Assembly (NCBI RefSeq): GCF_029975155.1
Contig: NZ_JARKPQ010000114.1
Span: 1-64,000 of the forward strand
From: Propionicimonas sp.
Lineage (GTDB): Bacteria > Actinomycetota > Actinomycetes > Propionibacteriales > Propionibacteriaceae
Length of the DNA stretch: 64,000 bases
Direction: 5' to 3'
In this document: in pieces, positions 47,379 through 55,194 of the stretch
Layout of the letters: the number at the start of each line of letters is the position of its first letter
Numbering within the stretch: the first letter of the stretch is position 1
Made by a program: the position numbers and the translations under genes
Notes under the pieces: generated by a model
Seen by the model: only the letters and a program-made list of their open reading frames with translations
Told to the model about the DNA's origin: nothing
The model's database searches: none

Positions 47379-48560
47379 CTAGAACGCGTAGGTGGTGCCG
47401 CTGACCTCGGGGACGGCGTGCCACGTGCGGTCGGCGGCCGACGCCACCACGGCCTCGTCGGCTTCCGCCGCGGCCCAGGCGTCACCGGCGGACGGCGCGA
47501 GCTGCCGTCCGGTCGCGATCGTCTCCAGGAACTGCCTGGCCTCGATCACCTTGGAGTCGTCGAACGACAGGTGCATGCCCGGGCCGGGCTGGAACCGTCC
47601 GTAGTCGCCGTAGCCGGCCTCGCTCATCACGGAGGTGTAGCCGCGGTGGCTGCCGTCACCGGCGATCAGCACCTGCAGGTGCTCGGGGTGCTCGAAGCTC
47701 CAGCGCACCGAGCCCTCCGTCCCGTAGACCTCCACCACGTACTCGGCCCGTGGCCCCACCGCGACCCGCGACGACTCCAGCGTGACCAGCGCACCGCCGG
47801 CGGTGCGGGCCAGGGCAGCCACGTAGTCCTCGTTCTCGACCTCCCGCCGTTCGTCGCTCACCGCGACCGCGGAGTGCCCCACCCCGACGCCGAGCGGGAT
47901 GGGCCGGGTGGTGATGAAGGTGTCGGTCATCGCCGTCACCTCGGTGATCCGGCTGCCCAGCACGTACTGCGCGAGGTCGATGCCGTGGCTGAGCAGATCG
48001 CCCACCACGCCGGCGCCGGCCTGCGCGCGGGTGTAGCGCCAGGTGAACGCCCCGTCCGGAGAGGACGCGTAGTCGGCGATCAGCCAGACCCTCGCGTTGG
48101 TGATCCGGCCCAGCCGGCCCGTCCGGACGAGGTCCCGGGCGTGCTCGACGGCCGGCTGGTGCCGGTAGTTGAAGCCCGCGGCGGTGGCCAGACCCGCGGC
48201 GGCGGCCGCTTCGGCGATCTCCCGGCTCTGGGCGGCGCTGGTGCCCATCGGCTTCTCGATCCAGAAGTGCTTGCCGGCCGCGATCGCCGCCATCGCGATC
48301 TCGTGGTGCAGGAAGTTCGGGGCACAGATCGAGACGGCGTCGACCTCGGGGTCGGCCAGCACGTCGCGGTAGTCGGCCACCGCGCGCTCGAAGCCGAGGG
48401 CGAGCGCGGCCTGCTGGTTCGCCGGCACCGGATCGGCCGCCGCGACCAGGCGAGCCCCGAGTCCGAGTTCCGGGTAGCGCTCCGCCACCTGGGCGAAGCC
48501 GCGGCTGTGCAGCCGGCCCATCCAGCCGAGGGCGATCACGCCCACGCCGATCTGCCTCAT
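47379..48560 (-). CDS. Gfo/Idh/MocA-family oxidoreductase
   Basis: NAD(P)-dependent dehydrogenase (393 residues). Its N-terminus GVGVIALGWMGRLHSRGF has the Rossmann GxGxxGxxH pattern with one change (GVIALGWMG). The catalytic lysine is in FWIEKPMGTSAAQ (EKP), and GAGVVGDLLSHGIDLAQYVLG matches D.G.H..D loosely (DLLSHGIDLA). The C-terminal domain contains MHLSFDDSKVIEARQFLE. It is longer than the other two Gfo/Idh proteins here. Relatives near inositol genes include scyllo-inositol or D-chiro-inositol dehydrogenases; substrate is not proven. Fourth gene of the ABC operon. Confidence 0.88.
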   Translation of the reverse strand: MRQIGVGVIALGWMGRLHSRGFAQVAERYPELGLGARLVAAADPVPANQQAALALGFERAVADYRDVLADPEVDAVSICAPNFLHHEIAMAAIAAGKHFWIEKPMGTSAAQSREIAEAAAAAGLATAAGFNYRHQPAVEHARDLVRTGRLGRITNARVWLIADYASSPDGAFTWRYTRAQAGAGVVGDLLSHGIDLAQYVLGSRITEVTAMTDTFITTRPIPLGVGVGHSAVAVSDERREVENEDYVAALARTAGGALVTLESSRVAVGPRAEYVVEVYGTEGSVRWSFEHPEHLQVLIAGDGSHRGYTSVMSEAGYGDYGRFQPGPGMHLSFDDSKVIEARQFLETIATGRQLAPSAGDAWAAAEADEAVVASAADRTWHAVPEVSGTTYAF

Positions 48561-48583
48561 TGCAGTGGTCCTTTCGACCTCGA

Positions 48584-48622
48584 TCCACCGGATCCGGTCT
48601 CGACAGGCTCGACCAACGGTTC
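48584..48622. repeat. Dispersed repeat copy between permease and dehydrogenase genes
   Basis: GATCCACCG (48584-48592) is followed by a GTCTCGACARGCTCGAC copy ending near 48622. The same order, GATCCACCG then the element, is found at 2643-2681. It lies in the 124-base gap inside the ABC operon. Confidence 0.7.
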
Positions 48623-48684
48623 GGCGGGGATTCAAGCGACGACGGTGCCCCTCAGCTGTGGAGGAGCACCGTCGCCGGAGTGTG

Positions 48685-49686
48685 TCAGCGGTTCTTGCGC
48701 TCGTCGATGATGATCGCGATCACGATGATCGTGCCCTTGACCACCTGCTGCATGAACGGCGAGATGTTGATCAGGTCCATGCCGTTGTTGATCACGCCGA
48801 TGATCAGCGCACCGACGATGGTGCCCCAGATCGTGCCGACACCGCCGTTGAAGCTGGTGCCACCGATGACGGCCGCGGTGATCGCGTCCAACTCGATGCC
48901 GGTGCCCAGGGTCGGGTTGCCGGAACCGGTCCGCGCGGCCAGCATGATGCCGGCCAGACCTGCCATCAGGCCGGCGAGGGTGAAGATGCTGATCTTGATC
49001 TTGTTCAGGTTGATGCCGGACACCCGGGCGGCCTGCTCGTTGCCACCCAGGGCGTAGGTGTGCCGGCCGAACCGGGTGAAGTTCAGGGCGACGTGAGCGA
49101 GGACCGCGACGATGGCGAGTATCCAGATCGGCACGGGGATGAACAGCAGGTCACCCTGACCGATCCAGTTGAAGGCGGGCTGCAGCCGCGAGATCGGCCG
49201 CCCGTCGGTGTAGATGTTGGCCATGCCGCGGGCCGCGGTCATCATGCCGAGGGTGGCGATGAACGGAGCGATCTTGAACCCCGCGATCAGCGCACCGTTG
49301 ATCAGGCCGAGCAGCGCACCGACGGCGAGGCCGGCCACCACCGCGACGATCACCGGCAGCTGCAGGCCCGGGTACTTGATCACCGAAGCCTCGGGGGACT
49401 GGGCGAGGCTTGCCGAGACCACCGCCGCCACGGCCAGGACCGAGCCGACCGACAGGTCGATGCCGTTGATGATGATCACGAACGTCATGCCGGTGGCGAT
49501 CACGCCGATCGCAGAGACCTGCCGGATCACATTGATCAGGTTCTGCGCCTGGAGGAAGGTACCGCCGGTCAGGACCGACAGCAGGATGATGAACAGCAGC
49601 AGGATGCCGATGATCGCGTACTTCTTGATGAAGCCGCCGGTGTCGAACCGTGTCGGCGTGGCTTCTGCGGTAGCAGGTGTTGACAT
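48685..49686 (-). CDS. Sugar ABC transporter permease (RbsC-like)
   Basis: Inner-membrane permease (333 residues, about ten helices) of the ribose/inositol import family. [25 protein letters not shown] is the family's early signature, followed by [17 protein letters not shown] and [19 protein letters not shown] with the conserved EAA-like loop, and [31 protein letters not shown]. It sits 18 bases after the ATPase gene. Its partners are the ATPase (49705) and binding protein (51297). Confidence 0.93.
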   Translation of the reverse strand: MSTPATAEATPTRFDTGGFIKKYAIIGILLLFIILLSVLTGGTFLQAQNLINVIRQVSAIGVIATGMTFVIIINGIDLSVGSVLAVAAVVSASLAQSPEASVIKYPGLQLPVIVAVVAGLAVGALLGLINGALIAGFKIAPFIATLGMMTAARGMANIYTDGRPISRLQPAFNWIGQGDLLFIPVPIWILAIVAVLAHVALNFTRFGRHTYALGGNEQAARVSGINLNKIKISIFTLAGLMAGLAGIMLAARTGSGNPTLGTGIELDAITAAVIGGTSFNGGVGTIWGTIVGALIIGVINNGMDLINISPFMQQVVKGTIIVIAIIIDERKNR

Positions 49687-49704
49687 TTTTCTCTCGAATT
49701 CCTC

Positions 49705-51210
49705 TCAGGCCGCCTGGTCCGCAGGGCCGGTCGCAAGTTGCATGATGACTTCCTGGGTGGCCTCAGCACGGTCGACCACTCCACTGACGCTGCCTTCGTG
49801 CATGACGACCACGCGGTCGCTCATGCCGAGCACCTCGGGCATCTCCGAGGAGACCATGATGATCGCCTTCCCCTGCTGGGCCAGCAGGGACATCAGCCGG
49901 TGGATCTCCGACTTCGCCCCCACATCGATGCCACGGGTCGGCTCGTCGATCATCAGGATGTCGGGAAGAGTCAACAACCAGCGCGAGATCAACACCTTCT
50001 GCTGATTGCCACCAGACAGATTCTGGATCAACTGGTTCAACGACGGCGTCTTCAACGCCAACGCCTCCCGCTGCGCCTGACAATCCTTCTCAATCCGACG
50101 CCGCTGTAGGAACCCGTTCGGCGAGTACTTCGGCAACGCCGCCATGATCATGTTGTCCCGCACGCTCAACACACCCATGATCCCGGTGAGCTTGCGGTCC
50201 TCGGTCAGCAACGCCATGTCGGCGGCGATCGCATCCTTCGGCTGCCGAATGCTGCGCGGCGTGCCGTTGATCACGATCTCGCCGGACTCGGCCGGAAACA
50301 CCCCGAACAGCGTCTCCAGCACCTCCGTGCGTCCGGCGCCCATCAGGCCGGCGAAGCCCAGGATCTCACCGCGCCGCAGGTCGAAGCTCACGTCCTTGAC
50401 CAGGTGGCCACGGTTGAGGTTGCGGACGCTCAGGATGACGTCGCCGATCTCCGCGTCCAGTTTGGGGAACATCTGGGTGAGTTCACGGCCCACCATCAAC
50501 GTGATCAGCTTGTCCCGGTCCAACTCGGCCGCCGGAAGGCTCGCCACGTGCTTGCCGTCGCGGAACACCGTGATGTCATCGGAGATCTTGAAGACCTCGT
50601 CCATCTTATGGGTGATGTAGATGATCGCCGTCCCGGTCGCCTTGAGCTGGCCGATCATCCGGTGCAGATGCGCCACCTCGGTCTCGGTGATCGCCGAGGT
50701 CGGCTCGTCCATGATGATCAGCTTCGAATCAAAGCTGATCGCCTTCGCGATCTCCACCATCTGCGTCTGCGCCACGCTCAGCGTCTTCATCTGCGCGGCC
50801 GGGTTGATCCCGATCTCCCACTTGTCGAACAGCTCGCGGGTGGCCCGCTTCATCTCGGTCCGGCTGATCAGGCCGAGCGCGCCCTTCGGCTCCCGCCCCA
50901 GCCAGATGTTCTCCGCCACCGTCATCTCCGGCACCGGTGACAGCTCCTGGTGGATCATCGAGATCCCCAGCCCCAACCCGGTGGCCGTGTCGCCGATCTG
51001 CACTTCCTTGCCGTCGAAGACGATCGTGCCGCCGTCGGGCTGGTACATCCCGATCAGCACCTTCATCAACGTCGACTTGCCGGCACCGTTCTCCCCCATC
51101 AGGGAGTGGACGGTTCCCGGACGCACGTTCAGATCCACATGATCCAACGCATGCACACCCGGGAAGATCTTGTCGATGCCCTGCATCTGGAGCAGGTACT
51201 GGTCAGCCAT
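49705..51210 (-). CDS. Sugar ABC transporter ATP-binding protein (RbsA-like, two domains)
   Basis: Fused double ABC ATPase (501 residues). The first half has Walker [14 protein letters not shown], a signature with the family change [14 protein letters not shown], and Walker [12 protein letters not shown]. The second has [16 protein letters not shown] in place of a normal Walker [15 protein letters not shown] and [14 protein letters not shown]. This asymmetry is the hallmark of the RbsA/MglA/XylG group. The ATG at 51210 was chosen by family length; an extra 24 codons upstream cover a hairpin region. Confidence 0.94.
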   Translation of the reverse strand: MADQYLLQMQGIDKIFPGVHALDHVDLNVRPGTVHSLMGENGAGKSTLMKVLIGMYQPDGGTIVFDGKEVQIGDTATGLGLGISMIHQELSPVPEMTVAENIWLGREPKGALGLISRTEMKRATRELFDKWEIGINPAAQMKTLSVAQTQMVEIAKAISFDSKLIIMDEPTSAITETEVAHLHRMIGQLKATGTAIIYITHKMDEVFKISDDITVFRDGKHVASLPAAELDRDKLITLMVGRELTQMFPKLDAEIGDVILSVRNLNRGHLVKDVSFDLRRGEILGFAGLMGAGRTEVLETLFGVFPAESGEIVINGTPRSIRQPKDAIAADMALLTEDRKLTGIMGVLSVRDNMIMAALPKYSPNGFLQRRRIEKDCQAQREALALKTPSLNQLIQNLSGGNQQKVLISRWLLTLPDILMIDEPTRGIDVGAKSEIHRLMSLLAQQGKAIIMVSSEMPEVLGMSDRVVVMHEGSVSGVVDRAEATQEVIMQLATGPADQAA

Positions 51211-51250
51211 TCGTAACCTCACTGACGGCGTTGTCGGGCAGGGGGACATG

Positions 51251-51288
51251 TGGTGGGTGGGTGGCCGCGGACGGTCACCCACCCACCA
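51251..51288. terminator. Hairpin between binding-protein and ATPase genes
   Basis: Perfect 12-base arms, TGGTGGGTGGGT (51251-51262) and ACCCACCCACCA (51277-51288), enclose a 14-base loop in the 86-base gap after the binding protein. Such hairpins stabilise or partly end the message so that the receptor is made in excess over the ATPase and permease. No T-run follows. Confidence 0.6.
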
Positions 51289-51296
51289 TCAGATTG

Positions 51297-52274
51297 TTAC
51301 TTGAAATCAGCCATGTTGTCAGGAGTGACCAGCTGGTAGGGGATGTCCACGTAGGAGTCCACCTTCTCGCCCTTGGCGAGCTTGATCACTGCGTCCAGGC
51401 CACCGGCACCCTGGCCCTTGGCGTCCTGGAACACGGTCACCGCGAGGTCACCGGCCTCCATGGAGGCGAGGGCGTCGGAGGTGGCGTCCACGCCACCGAC
51501 CAGGATGCCGCCGGCGCCGAGCTTCTTGTTGGCGGCCTTGATGGCGTTGATCGCGCCGAGCGCCATCTCGTCGTTGTTCGCGCAGACCACGTCGATCTGG
51601 TCGCCGGACTGCAGCCAGTTCTCCATGATCGACTGACCCTTGTCGCGGTACCAGTTGCCGGCCTGGGTCTTGATGACCTTCATGCCCGGGTTCTTGGCCA
51701 CGACATCGGTGCAGCCCTGGGTGCGGAGCTTCGCGGCCTCGTTGGCCGGGTCGCCCTGCAGGATCACGACGTTGCCCTTGCCGCCGGCCAGCTTGGCCAG
51801 TTCGGTCATCTGGAGGGTGCCCGACACCAGCGAGTCAGAGCCCACGTACGGCACGGTCTCGGGCAGGTTGGCCGGACGCCGGTTGACGTAGACCAGCGGG
51901 ATGTTCGCGCTCTGCGCGGCGTCGGTCATCGGGTCGGCCGCATCGGTGTCGACCGGGATCACGATGATGCCGTCGAGCTTCTGGGAGATGAAGTTCTCCA
52001 CCTGGCCCAGCTGCACGTCGGTCTTCTCCTCCGCGGCGACGATGCTGACCTCGACGCCCTGGGCGTCGGCCTCCGCCTTGATGCCGTCGGCGACCTTCTG
52101 CAGGAACTGGTCGAGGATCGGGAAGGTGACGCCGATCTTGAGCGTCTTGTTCGCGGCCGGCTCCGAACCTGCGGCGCCGGGGCTCGCGGTCGTGGACGGG
52201 GTGGAACAAGCGGTGAGGACACTGGCGGACGCGAGCACGATCGCTGCGACCTTGAGTCCGATTCTGTTGGCCAT
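51297..52274 (-). CDS. Sugar ABC substrate-binding lipoprotein (inositol/ribose type)
   Basis: Lipoprotein (325 residues) of the RbsB/periplasmic-binding-protein type 1 family. The signal peptide ends in the lipobox LTAC, giving Cys23 as the mature N-terminus; a Ser/Thr/Pro linker follows. The two-lobe fold is clear: KIGVTFPILDQFLQKVADGI, DGIIVIPVDTDAADPM, VVILQGDPANEAAKLRTQG, VVCANNDEMALGAINAIKA and GGVDATSDALASMEAG. Closest in type are binding proteins for ribose, galactose or inositol; the neighbouring inositol genes favour an inositol. It is the first gene of the operon, behind the promoter at 52408-52441. Confidence 0.92.
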   Translation of the reverse strand: MANRIGLKVAAIVLASASVLTACSTPSTTASPGAAGSEPAANKTLKIGVTFPILDQFLQKVADGIKAEADAQGVEVSIVAAEEKTDVQLGQVENFISQKLDGIIVIPVDTDAADPMTDAAQSANIPLVYVNRRPANLPETVPYVGSDSLVSGTLQMTELAKLAGGKGNVVILQGDPANEAAKLRTQGCTDVVAKNPGMKVIKTQAGNWYRDKGQSIMENWLQSGDQIDVVCANNDEMALGAINAIKAANKKLGAGGILVGGVDATSDALASMEAGDLAVTVFQDAKGQGAGGLDAVIKLAKGEKVDSYVDIPYQLVTPDNMADFK

Positions 52275-52407
52275 AATCCCTCTCTTTGAGATCTAGGGGG
52301 ACACGATCCGCCTTGGACTGGCCCGCACGGAGGAGGCCCTGGCTCCTCCATTGCCAACCTAAGGCTTCTCATATCATCCGGCCACGACTCCGTGACCGGC
52401 GAGTCCG

Positions 52408-52441
52408 AACCTACGATCCGGGTGAGCAGGTTGTCAAGACA
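52408..52441 (-). promoter_or_regulatory. Promoter and IolR-like operator of the sugar ABC operon
   Basis: On the minus strand, TTGACA (52432-52437) and TAGGTT (52408-52413) are separated by 18 bases. TGTCTTGACA (minus strand, 52432-52441) fits the corynebacterial IolR motif KGWCHTRACA and overlaps the -35. CTAATGTC lies further upstream, as also found at the iolC promoter. The binding protein starts 134 bases downstream. Confidence 0.6.
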
Positions 52442-52535
52442 TATAGACAAGCCTGTGACATTAGTTAGATAACATTCTTACAACGGTCGCCTCCGGGCCG
52501 GCCCCTGCACACGCCGGGATCCCCCTCCTTCCCCG

Positions 52536-52828
52536 GTCATCCCGGCGAACGTCCCGGTCATCCCGGCGAACGTCCCCGTCATCCCGCCCCACTCTCGTCA
52601 TCCCGGCGAACGCCGGGATCCCCGCACCGACCTGACGACACTCACGGGATCCCGGGTCAAGCCCGGGATGACAAAGGTTGGACGGGATGACGAGGGTTGG
52701 GACGGGACGACGAAGGTTGGGCGGGATGACGAGGGTAGCCCGGGATGACGAAGGTTGGGCGGGACGACGAGGGTTGGCCCGGGACGACGAAGGCTGGGCG
52801 GCACGACGAAGGTGGGGCGGCACGACGT
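52536..52828. repeat. Two facing tandem repeat arrays (GTCATCCC and GGGAYGAC units)
   Basis: Four GTCATCCC-type units start at 52536, 52557, 52578 and 52597 (periods 21, 21, 19). They face nine units of the complementary type (GGGAYGACGA followed by RGGTTGGGC with changes) that start at 52665, 52684, 52704, 52723, 52742, 52761, 52781, 52800 and 52819, with periods of 19 or 20. The region between (52621-52664) holds a GGGATCCCGGGTCAAGCCCGGGAT palindrome-like stretch. The array lies in the 650-base gap between the iolG stop and the ABC promoter, which otherwise holds no gene. Confidence 0.85.
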
Positions 52829-52886
52829 GAACCGAAGGGGCCGTCCCGCTGCGGAACGGCCGCTTCGCCAGGCTCAGCCGACATGT

Positions 52887-52909
52887 GGTCCCTGAGCCTG
52901 GCGAAGGGC
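52887..52909. repeat. Dispersed repeat (CCTGAGCCTGGCGAAGGGC), noncoding copy
   Basis: Exact reverse complement of the 23-base copy in the nuoF 3' end. An inverted partial copy (CTTCGCCAGGCTCAG, about 52863-52877) lies just beside it, so the pair can form a hairpin after the iolG stop at 52925. Confidence 0.75.
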
Positions 52910-52924
52910 CGTTCAGCCGGGACC

Positions 52925-53929
52925 TCAGGCGTAGAAGGCCGGCTTGTCGATCATCGTGATCGGCACCTCGCCGTCGGCGGTGAGGGCCTGGACACCGGCG
53001 TCGCAGACCACGGCCGCGGCGTAGCCGTCCCACGAGGACGAACCGGTGTGGCGACCTTCGGACGCGGCGGTGATCCACTCCTGCACCTCGGTCACGAACG
53101 CGCCGTAGAAGCGGTCGTTGTGGTCGCGCGCGATCCGGTTGCGGGCACCGTAGGCGTCCCGGACGTCGATGACGTTCTGGTCGGCCAGGGACACTACTCC
53201 CTTCTCGGCCACGGCCTCGCAGCGGATGTCGTAGCCGTACTGGTGGTTGACGAACACCTCGTCGGAGACCCGGACGCCGGACTCGCTGGTCAGGATCAGC
53301 ACCAGCGGGTCCTGCAGGTGCGGGAACCGGAGGCTGGTCTTCTTGGGCTTGTCGACCCGGGCGGCCACGAACTCCTCCCCCAACAGCCAGCGGGTGGTGT
53401 CGATCTCGTGGATCGCGGTGTCGTTGATCGCCATGTCCCAGGTGTAGGACTCCGGCACCGTGGGGTTGCGGTGCGCACAGTTCACCAGCAGCACCTCGCC
53501 GAGCTCGCCCGAATCGAGCAGGGCCTTCATCTCCCGATAGCTCTTGTCGAACCGCCGCATGAAACCGACGGTGACCAGCTTGCGGCCGCCCGCCTGCTCG
53601 GCCTCCATGATCCGCAGCGCGCCGTCCGCGGACGGGGTGAGCGGCTTCTCGCAGAACACCGGCTTGCCCGCGGTGATGCACTCCAGGACGTCCGCCTCGT
53701 GGGCGGGGCCGAAGCTGGTGATCATCACCGCGTCCACGTCCGGGGAGTTGATCAGGGCGGTGCTGTCGGCGAACACCACACCGCCGATGCTGTCGGCGAC
53801 AGCCTTGGCGTTGTCCGCGTTGAGGTCGCTCACGCCGACCACCCGTCCGCCGGCGATCACCGAGTGGATGCGCTCGATGTGGGCCTTGCCCATCCCGCCG
53901 GGTCCGATCATGCCGATCCGTACAGTCAT
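52925..53929 (-). CDS. iolG: Inositol 2-dehydrogenase family (Gfo/Idh/MocA)
   Basis: NAD-dependent dehydrogenase (334 residues) of the IolG group, which oxidises myo-inositol to 2-keto-inositol (scyllo-inosose). Markers are the Rossmann GMIGPGGMGKAHIERI, the catalytic lysine in VFCEKPLTPSADGA, FMRRFDKSY (typical of IolG), INDTAIHEIDTTRWLLG with the catalytic D..IHEID..R motif, and NVIDVRDAYGARNRI in the C-terminal sheet. It starts 20 bases after iolE on the same strand, which supports an inositol role. Of the three Gfo/Idh genes in the window this is the best IolG. Confidence 0.92.
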   Translation of the reverse strand: MTVRIGMIGPGGMGKAHIERIHSVIAGGRVVGVSDLNADNAKAVADSIGGVVFADSTALINSPDVDAVMITSFGPAHEADVLECITAGKPVFCEKPLTPSADGALRIMEAEQAGGRKLVTVGFMRRFDKSYREMKALLDSGELGEVLLVNCAHRNPTVPESYTWDMAINDTAIHEIDTTRWLLGEEFVAARVDKPKKTSLRFPHLQDPLVLILTSESGVRVSDEVFVNHQYGYDIRCEAVAEKGVVSLADQNVIDVRDAYGARNRIARDHNDRFYGAFVTEVQEWITAASEGRHTGSSSWDGYAAAVVCDAGVQALTADGEVPITMIDKPAFYA

Positions 53930-53949
53930 GTCAGTCAGCCTTTCCGGTC

Positions 53950-54879
53950 TCAGAGAACGCCCAGGCCCAGGGAGGCCAGGTACTCGCGGGTGGCGACGGC
54001 GTTGGGGAACGGGTAGCTCTTCTCGCAGCCGTACATGTCCTGCTCGCAGATCACGTAGAGCTCCTTGTCCAGGTCGGCAAGGGTCTCGATCAGCGCCTTC
54101 ATCTCCGGCAGGCCGGCCGGCGGAGCCACGGACGCACCGGACAGGTTCGCCTTCACGAACGGCCAGTCCTCGTCGTGGGCCTGCTTCACGATCACCGGGT
54201 CCATCGCCTTGATGTGCACGTACTCGATGCGCTCGGGGTACTTCCGCGCGATCTCCATCGGGTCGCCGCCGCCGTAGACGATGTGGCCGGTGTCGAGGCA
54301 GAAGCCGACGTACTCGGGGTCGGTGGCCTGGAAGACGCGGTCGATGTCCTCGGGGGTCTCGATGTGGCTGTCACCGTGCGGGTGCAGCACCATCTTCAGC
54401 CCGTAGTCCTCCTTCATCATCCGGCCGAGCTTGTCGGCATTCTTGATGTACAGGTTCCACGCCTCGGTGGACAGCACCTTGTCGTCGGTGTAGCCGCCGG
54501 TCTTCTCGTCCCGGTACATCGGGGGCAGGTGCACCACGTACTCCGAACCGATCGCGGCGTGCGTCTCGCCGATCGAGCGGAAGAAAGCCTCGGTGTCGGC
54601 CCAGGCCTCGGCCTTGTGCAGGATGCCCCAGCCGGTACCCGCGACGACCCTGAAGCCGTAGGCGTCCATGACGGCCTTCAGCAGCTTGGGGTTGGTCGGG
54701 AAGTAGCCGTGGGGGCCGGTCTCCATGATCGAGAAGCCCGCTTCAGCCATCTCGGCGAGCGCGATGTCCCACGGGACCTGCTTCTCGTCATAGGGGAACC
54801 ACACGCCCCACTGGTCCGGACAGACACCGATCGTCAGCTTGCTGTACCTCGGGTCGGGGTTGACGGCTTTGGACGCCAT
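53950..54879 (-). CDS. iolE: Inosose dehydratase / TIM-barrel epimerase (IolE-like)
   Basis: Xylose isomerase-like TIM-barrel protein (309 residues) similar to inosose dehydratase, which removes water from scyllo-inosose. LTIGVCPDQWGVWFPYDEKQ and VPWDIALAEMAEAGFSIMETGPHGYFP match the N-terminal part of the IolE family. The metal-site residues are HPHGDSHIE, FCLDTGHIVYGGGDP and YVHIKAMDP, and the C-terminal VICEQDMY ends the barrel. It is the first gene of a two-gene unit with iolG, behind the promoter at 55019-55075. IolE family membership is likely; an epimerase role is the alternative. Confidence 0.85.
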   Translation of the reverse strand: MASKAVNPDPRYSKLTIGVCPDQWGVWFPYDEKQVPWDIALAEMAEAGFSIMETGPHGYFPTNPKLLKAVMDAYGFRVVAGTGWGILHKAEAWADTEAFFRSIGETHAAIGSEYVVHLPPMYRDEKTGGYTDDKVLSTEAWNLYIKNADKLGRMMKEDYGLKMVLHPHGDSHIETPEDIDRVFQATDPEYVGFCLDTGHIVYGGGDPMEIARKYPERIEYVHIKAMDPVIVKQAHDEDWPFVKANLSGASVAPPAGLPEMKALIETLADLDKELYVICEQDMYGCEKSYPFPNAVATREYLASLGLGVL

Positions 54880-55018
54880 GAGTTGAGTTCCTTTCGGGTG
54901 CTGAGGAGGCTCGGAGGGGCTCGCAGTCCTGCCCTAGCAGCAGGCAGTACGTGGTTCGCGGGTGGCCATCGTTGGTTACCTTCACTCCGAGTGACAGGGC
55001 TCCCGCCCTGTCGGTTCG

Positions 55019-55075
55019 AGCCTATTGCCGCGGGTTTGTGCTGTCAACAAGTCATTAGGTGAGATTGTCAGTACA
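55019..55075 (-). promoter_or_regulatory. Promoter and IolR-like site of the iolE-iolG unit
   Basis: On the minus strand TTGACA (55042-55047) and TAGGCT (55019-55024) are separated by 17 bases. TGTACTGACA (minus strand, 55066-55075) differs from KGWCHTRACA at one position (A for C at position 4). CTAATGAC lies just upstream of the -35, close to the CTAATGTC of the other two promoters. The rest of the gap from 54880 to 55194 holds the palindrome at 55123 and no gene. Confidence 0.55.
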
Positions 55076-55122
55076 TATGGCATCGGCGATCGAGTCCCAC
55101 CTCAGCGACCACCGCGGCAAAC

Positions 55123-55176
55123 GGGGACAGGCCCCTTTCCGCCACCCGGGTGGGTGGTGGAAAGGGGCCTGTCCCC
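55123..55176. repeat. Long palindrome (GGGGACAGG...CCTGTCCCC family)
   Basis: Arms of 25 bases at 55123-55147 and 55152-55176 pair with one mismatch around a 4-base loop. The outer ends are the same GGGGACAGG and CCTGTCCCC as at 5787-5846, but the middle differs. It lies just beyond the mmsA stop (55195), where it could fold as a terminator. Confidence 0.75.
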
Positions 55177-55194
55177 ACTGACCGCCAGGAGGGG

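Noticed and set aside
52665-52828. CRISPR array
   Set aside because: Units follow each other directly with 19-20 base periods and no unique spacers; no cas gene is near.
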